A DNA stretch of 64,000 bases, from the NCBI GenBank assembly GCA_944326815.1, contig CALVFI010000009.1:1-64000 (forward strand). The letters run 5' to 3'. Position 1 is the first letter of the stretch, and each line of letters begins with the position of its first letter. This stretch comes from an uncultured Rikenellaceae bacterium (GTDB lineage Bacteria > Bacteroidota > Bacteroidia > Bacteroidales > Rikenellaceae). Under the pieces are notes generated by a model. It was not told where the DNA came from, did not search any database, and saw nothing but the letters and a program-made list of their open reading frames with translations. The position numbers were made by a program, and so were the translations under genes. Positions 62,212 to 64,000 of the stretch are shown here, in pieces.

Positions 62212-63366
62212 ATGGATCGGGGGTACGAACATTACGGATCGAATCGGGAACCGGCACGGCGCAATCATTGGCTCGTGCTGTTCGACTCGATTATGTTTGT
62301 CGTTACGCTCATTGCTGCGCTATTGCTGATATGTGCTTATCTGGCCCGTTATTCCGATCCGCGTATGTTCTGGATATTTGCTTTTATCGGACTTGCAGCG
62401 CCGATGCTCTATATATGTAACCTTATCCTGGCTCTTTATTGGATGGTTCGCTGGCGCCTTTTTGTTATTGTCCCACTTGCCGTATTGGCCCTCGGGGCTG
62501 GCAGTGTGTCGCTTTTCTTTCGCCCCTCTATCAGTAAACAGTACCCTGTAGAGAATCGTCAACTTCCATTTAAAATGGTGAGCTATAACGTGCGAGGATT
62601 TCTCTCTCCGGATGAGCAGGGTACGATGATCTCGACTCGCGACAGTATCCTTGCGTTCGTCGTGCGTGAGGATCCGGATCTGGTCTGCTTCCAGGAGTTC
62701 GAAACCGTTTCCGGTAGAACCCGCACTGCCATCGACAGTGCACTGGAATTTTTGCCTCATCATGTGGTGCATTATAAGGTGAATAATAGCCATTCTGGAG
62801 GATGGGGCCTGGCGATTTATAGTCGTTATCCGCTCCTGGAATCCGGGAATGTCAATTTTGCGAACTCTTCCAATGCAAGTTTGTGGGCAGATATTGTGGT
62901 GAGTGATGATACGATTCGGGTATTCAACAATCATTTGCAGACCACCTCGGTCAACTCCTCCGATCGGCAGTATATCGACAATCAGGAGTTCATGCAGTCA
63001 GCTCCTGATCGTAAGCAGCGTGTACGAAGCATTCTTTCGAAGATGAAACGCAATTATCGTATACGTGCCCAGCAGGTCGATTCGCTGGTTCCGTTGATTC
63101 ACTCTTCTCCGTTCGATGTTATCGTGTGCGGGGATTTCAACGATACCCCCATGTCATATGCCTATCACACGATGCGGGGCGATCTCCTGGATGCTTTTGT
63201 CGAGAAAGGGCAAGGTATGCCTAATACCTATCGAGGATTATTCAACCTGTTTCGCATCGACTATATATTGCATTCGGATCGCTTGCAGACGATCAGTTAT
63301 ACGACTCCTCCCTGTCCGTATTCCGACCATAAACCGCTGGTCGTAGAGTTGGAATTTCCGGAATAG
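62212..63366 (+). CDS. Membrane-anchored endonuclease/exonuclease/phosphatase protein
   Basis: 384 residues from the ATG at 62212; a TTG four codons earlier would overlap the rhomboid stop. Three membrane helices lie in the first 105 residues. A catalytic domain follows: MVSYNVRGF, VCFQEF, then VCGDFNDTP, DYILHSD and YSDHKPLV, the full set of EEP metal and phosphate-binding motifs. The domain is therefore probably active, on a phosphodiester or phosphate-ester substrate outside the inner membrane. Proteins of this layout follow rhomboid genes in many Bacteroidales. Confidence 0.88.
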   Translation: MDRGYEHYGSNREPARRNHWLVLFDSIMFVVTLIAALLLICAYLARYSDPRMFWIFAFIGLAAPMLYICNLILALYWMVRWRLFVIVPLAVLALGAGSVSLFFRPSISKQYPVENRQLPFKMVSYNVRGFLSPDEQGTMISTRDSILAFVVREDPDLVCFQEFETVSGRTRTAIDSALEFLPHHVVHYKVNNSHSGGWGLAIYSRYPLLESGNVNFANSSNASLWADIVVSDDTIRVFNNHLQTTSVNSSDRQYIDNQEFMQSAPDRKQRVRSILSKMKRNYRIRAQQVDSLVPLIHSSPFDVIVCGDFNDTPMSYAYHTMRGDLLDAFVEKGQGMPNTYRGLFNLFRIDYILHSDRLQTISYTTPPCPYSDHKPLVVELEFPE

Positions 63367-63389
63367 GGGGGCTTTTGCGAAAAAAAACG

Positions 63390-63397
63390 TATTTTTG
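63390..63397 (+). promoter_or_regulatory. Possible -7 element before the YhcH-type gene
   Basis: TATTTTTG, 35 bases before the ATG; the nearest TTTG (63374-63377) is only 12 bases upstream, too close for the standard pattern. Confidence 0.3.
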
Positions 63398-63432
63398 TTT
63401 CTTGAAGGATTTTCTACTAACCCATATAAGAT

Positions 63433-63885
63433 ATGATTATTGATTCGATTGCTCGTTTTGAGGATTATGCACATTTTCATCCTCGTTTTGCTTCCGTTCT
63501 GGATTTTCTGCGCAAGAATGATCTCGGTACACTGGCTGATGGCCGTTATGAAATAGACGGGAGCGCCGTTTTTGTGAATTTAGGTGATAACGCGTTGCGT
63601 GCGGTTGAGGTGGCTGATCCGGAGGTGCATGATCGCTATATCGATATTCAGGTGGTGATTTCCGGTTCGGAGAGTTTCGGATGGCGGGATCGCGCTACGT
63701 GTGTTGCTCCTTGTTCCGATATGGATACGACTCGCGATATCCAATTCTATCATGATCGTCCTACGACTCTTTTTTCGTTGACAGCCGGACAGTTCGTTGT
63801 CTTTTTCCCGGGAGATGCTCATGCTCCGCTGATCGGTGAGGGCAAGGTGCGGAAATGCGTTTTTAAAGTGCTTATGCAGGATTGA
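63433..63885 (+). CDS. YhcH/YjgK/YiaL family protein
   Basis: 150 residues, a single cupin-like domain. LADGRYEIDGSAVFVNL, HDRYIDIQVVISGSESFGWRD, and FVVFFPGDAHAPLIGEGKVRKCVFKV are the conserved blocks; the two His and the Glu/Asp around GDAHAP are likely metal ligands. Some family members act in sialic-acid or sugar breakdown as anomerase-like proteins (also named EbgC-like), but the substrate here is unknown. Its stop overlaps the 3' end of rnz on the opposite strand by 14 bases. Confidence 0.88.
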   Translation: MIIDSIARFEDYAHFHPRFASVLDFLRKNDLGTLADGRYEIDGSAVFVNLGDNALRAVEVADPEVHDRYIDIQVVISGSESFGWRDRATCVAPCSDMDTTRDIQFYHDRPTTLFSLTAGQFVVFFPGDAHAPLIGEGKVRKCVFKVLMQD

Positions 63886-64000
63886 GTTTCGGCGGTATGG
63901 GGTAGGTTTTCCCCTCTTCGACAGCTTCCGTGTTAGGAAAAATGGCTCGTGCCTCCTCGACGAGCGACGAGACCTCTTTATAACGTCCCGAAAAGTGTCC
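63872..64000 (-). CDS. rnz: Ribonuclease Z, C-terminal part (runs off the window)
   Basis: The last 42 codons and the stop. GHFSGRYKEVSSLVEEARAIFPNTEAVEEGKTY, read in two overlapping blocks (GHFSGRYK and EEARAIFPNT), is the usual end of tRNase Z, where His of GHFS is the last zinc-site histidine. RNase Z removes the 3' trailer from tRNA precursors, needed here because at least one tRNA (Gln) does not encode CCA. The rest lies beyond the right edge. Confidence 0.85.
   Translation of the reverse strand, partial: GHFSGRYKEVSSLVEEARAIFPNTEAVEEGKTYPIPPKLNPA

Overview
The window reads as chromosomal core sequence from a Bacteroidales bacterium, most like the Alistipes/Rikenellaceae type. The lineage call is an inference. 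It rests on: promoter-like TTTG / TAnnTTTG pairs before many genes; a fused SecDF; lipoproteins of Bacteroidetes-restricted types (DUF4836, FKBP-type, OmpH/Skp-like); a DUF4831 protein; a TonB-dependent receptor with an N-terminal carboxypeptidase-regulatory-like domain; and metX/metY methionine synthesis. No phage, insertion sequence, CRISPR array or rRNA operon was seen.

Layout. 1-1290 (minus): the start of L-fucose isomerase behind a LacI-type regulator. 1501-12005 (minus): a DUF45 metalloprotease, argH, argE, rlmB, a small unassigned ORF, an ABC-F ATPase, rpe, then an ABC permease/ATPase pair with a DUF4836 lipoprotein. 12120-16374: rmuC, an AraC-type regulator (minus) and bioA. 16395-25583 (minus): a DUF6427-like membrane protein, purD, metX, metY, the c-di-AMP synthase cdaA, secDF and a small HTH protein. 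25914-29370 (plus): dnaK, an unknown lipoprotein and a YqeY protein. 29474-34290 (minus): two FKBP-type lipoproteins, a long phosphate permease and ruvA. 34399-41632 (plus): a Skp-like lipoprotein, then YbbR-like-coaE-folP-lolD-like-nudix-DUF2400-trmN6, a DUF4831 protein and an AlkD-like protein. These are followed by a tRNA-Gln and a frameshifted small membrane-protein gene. 42398-47184 (minus): radA, rseP, dxr and a degenerate LytM protein. 47431-52124 (plus): nucleotidyltransferase, galM, a sodium/sugar symporter and a UDP-glucuronate-decarboxylase-like SDR. 52256-57211 (minus): thioredoxin, a beta-helix-like lipoprotein and a TonB receptor. 57455-63885 (plus): grpE, dnaJ, a small membrane protein, mutL, rhomboid, an endonuclease/phosphatase protein and a YhcH protein. 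The window ends in the 3' end of ribonuclease Z (minus).

How the genes fit together. Most are housekeeping: arginine, methionine, purine, folate, CoA, biotin and isoprenoid synthesis; protein folding (dnaK apart from grpE-dnaJ); Sec export; and DNA repair. Carbohydrate functions sit at 1-1290 (fucose) and 47431-51028 (sugar uptake and mutarotation).

The least explained material is: (a) the ABC permease plus an ATPase with altered P-loop, signature and switch-histidine positions, beside a DUF4836 lipoprotein; (b) a double-FKBP lipoprotein with a 35-residue tyrosine-rich insert; (c) a SusD-less TonB receptor/lipoprotein pair; (d) an SDR lacking the usual catalytic tyrosine; (e) two small genes not obvious from long-ORF calling, at 5667-5819 and 41948-42282. 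No clearly new multi-gene system can be claimed from sequence alone; (a) is the best candidate.
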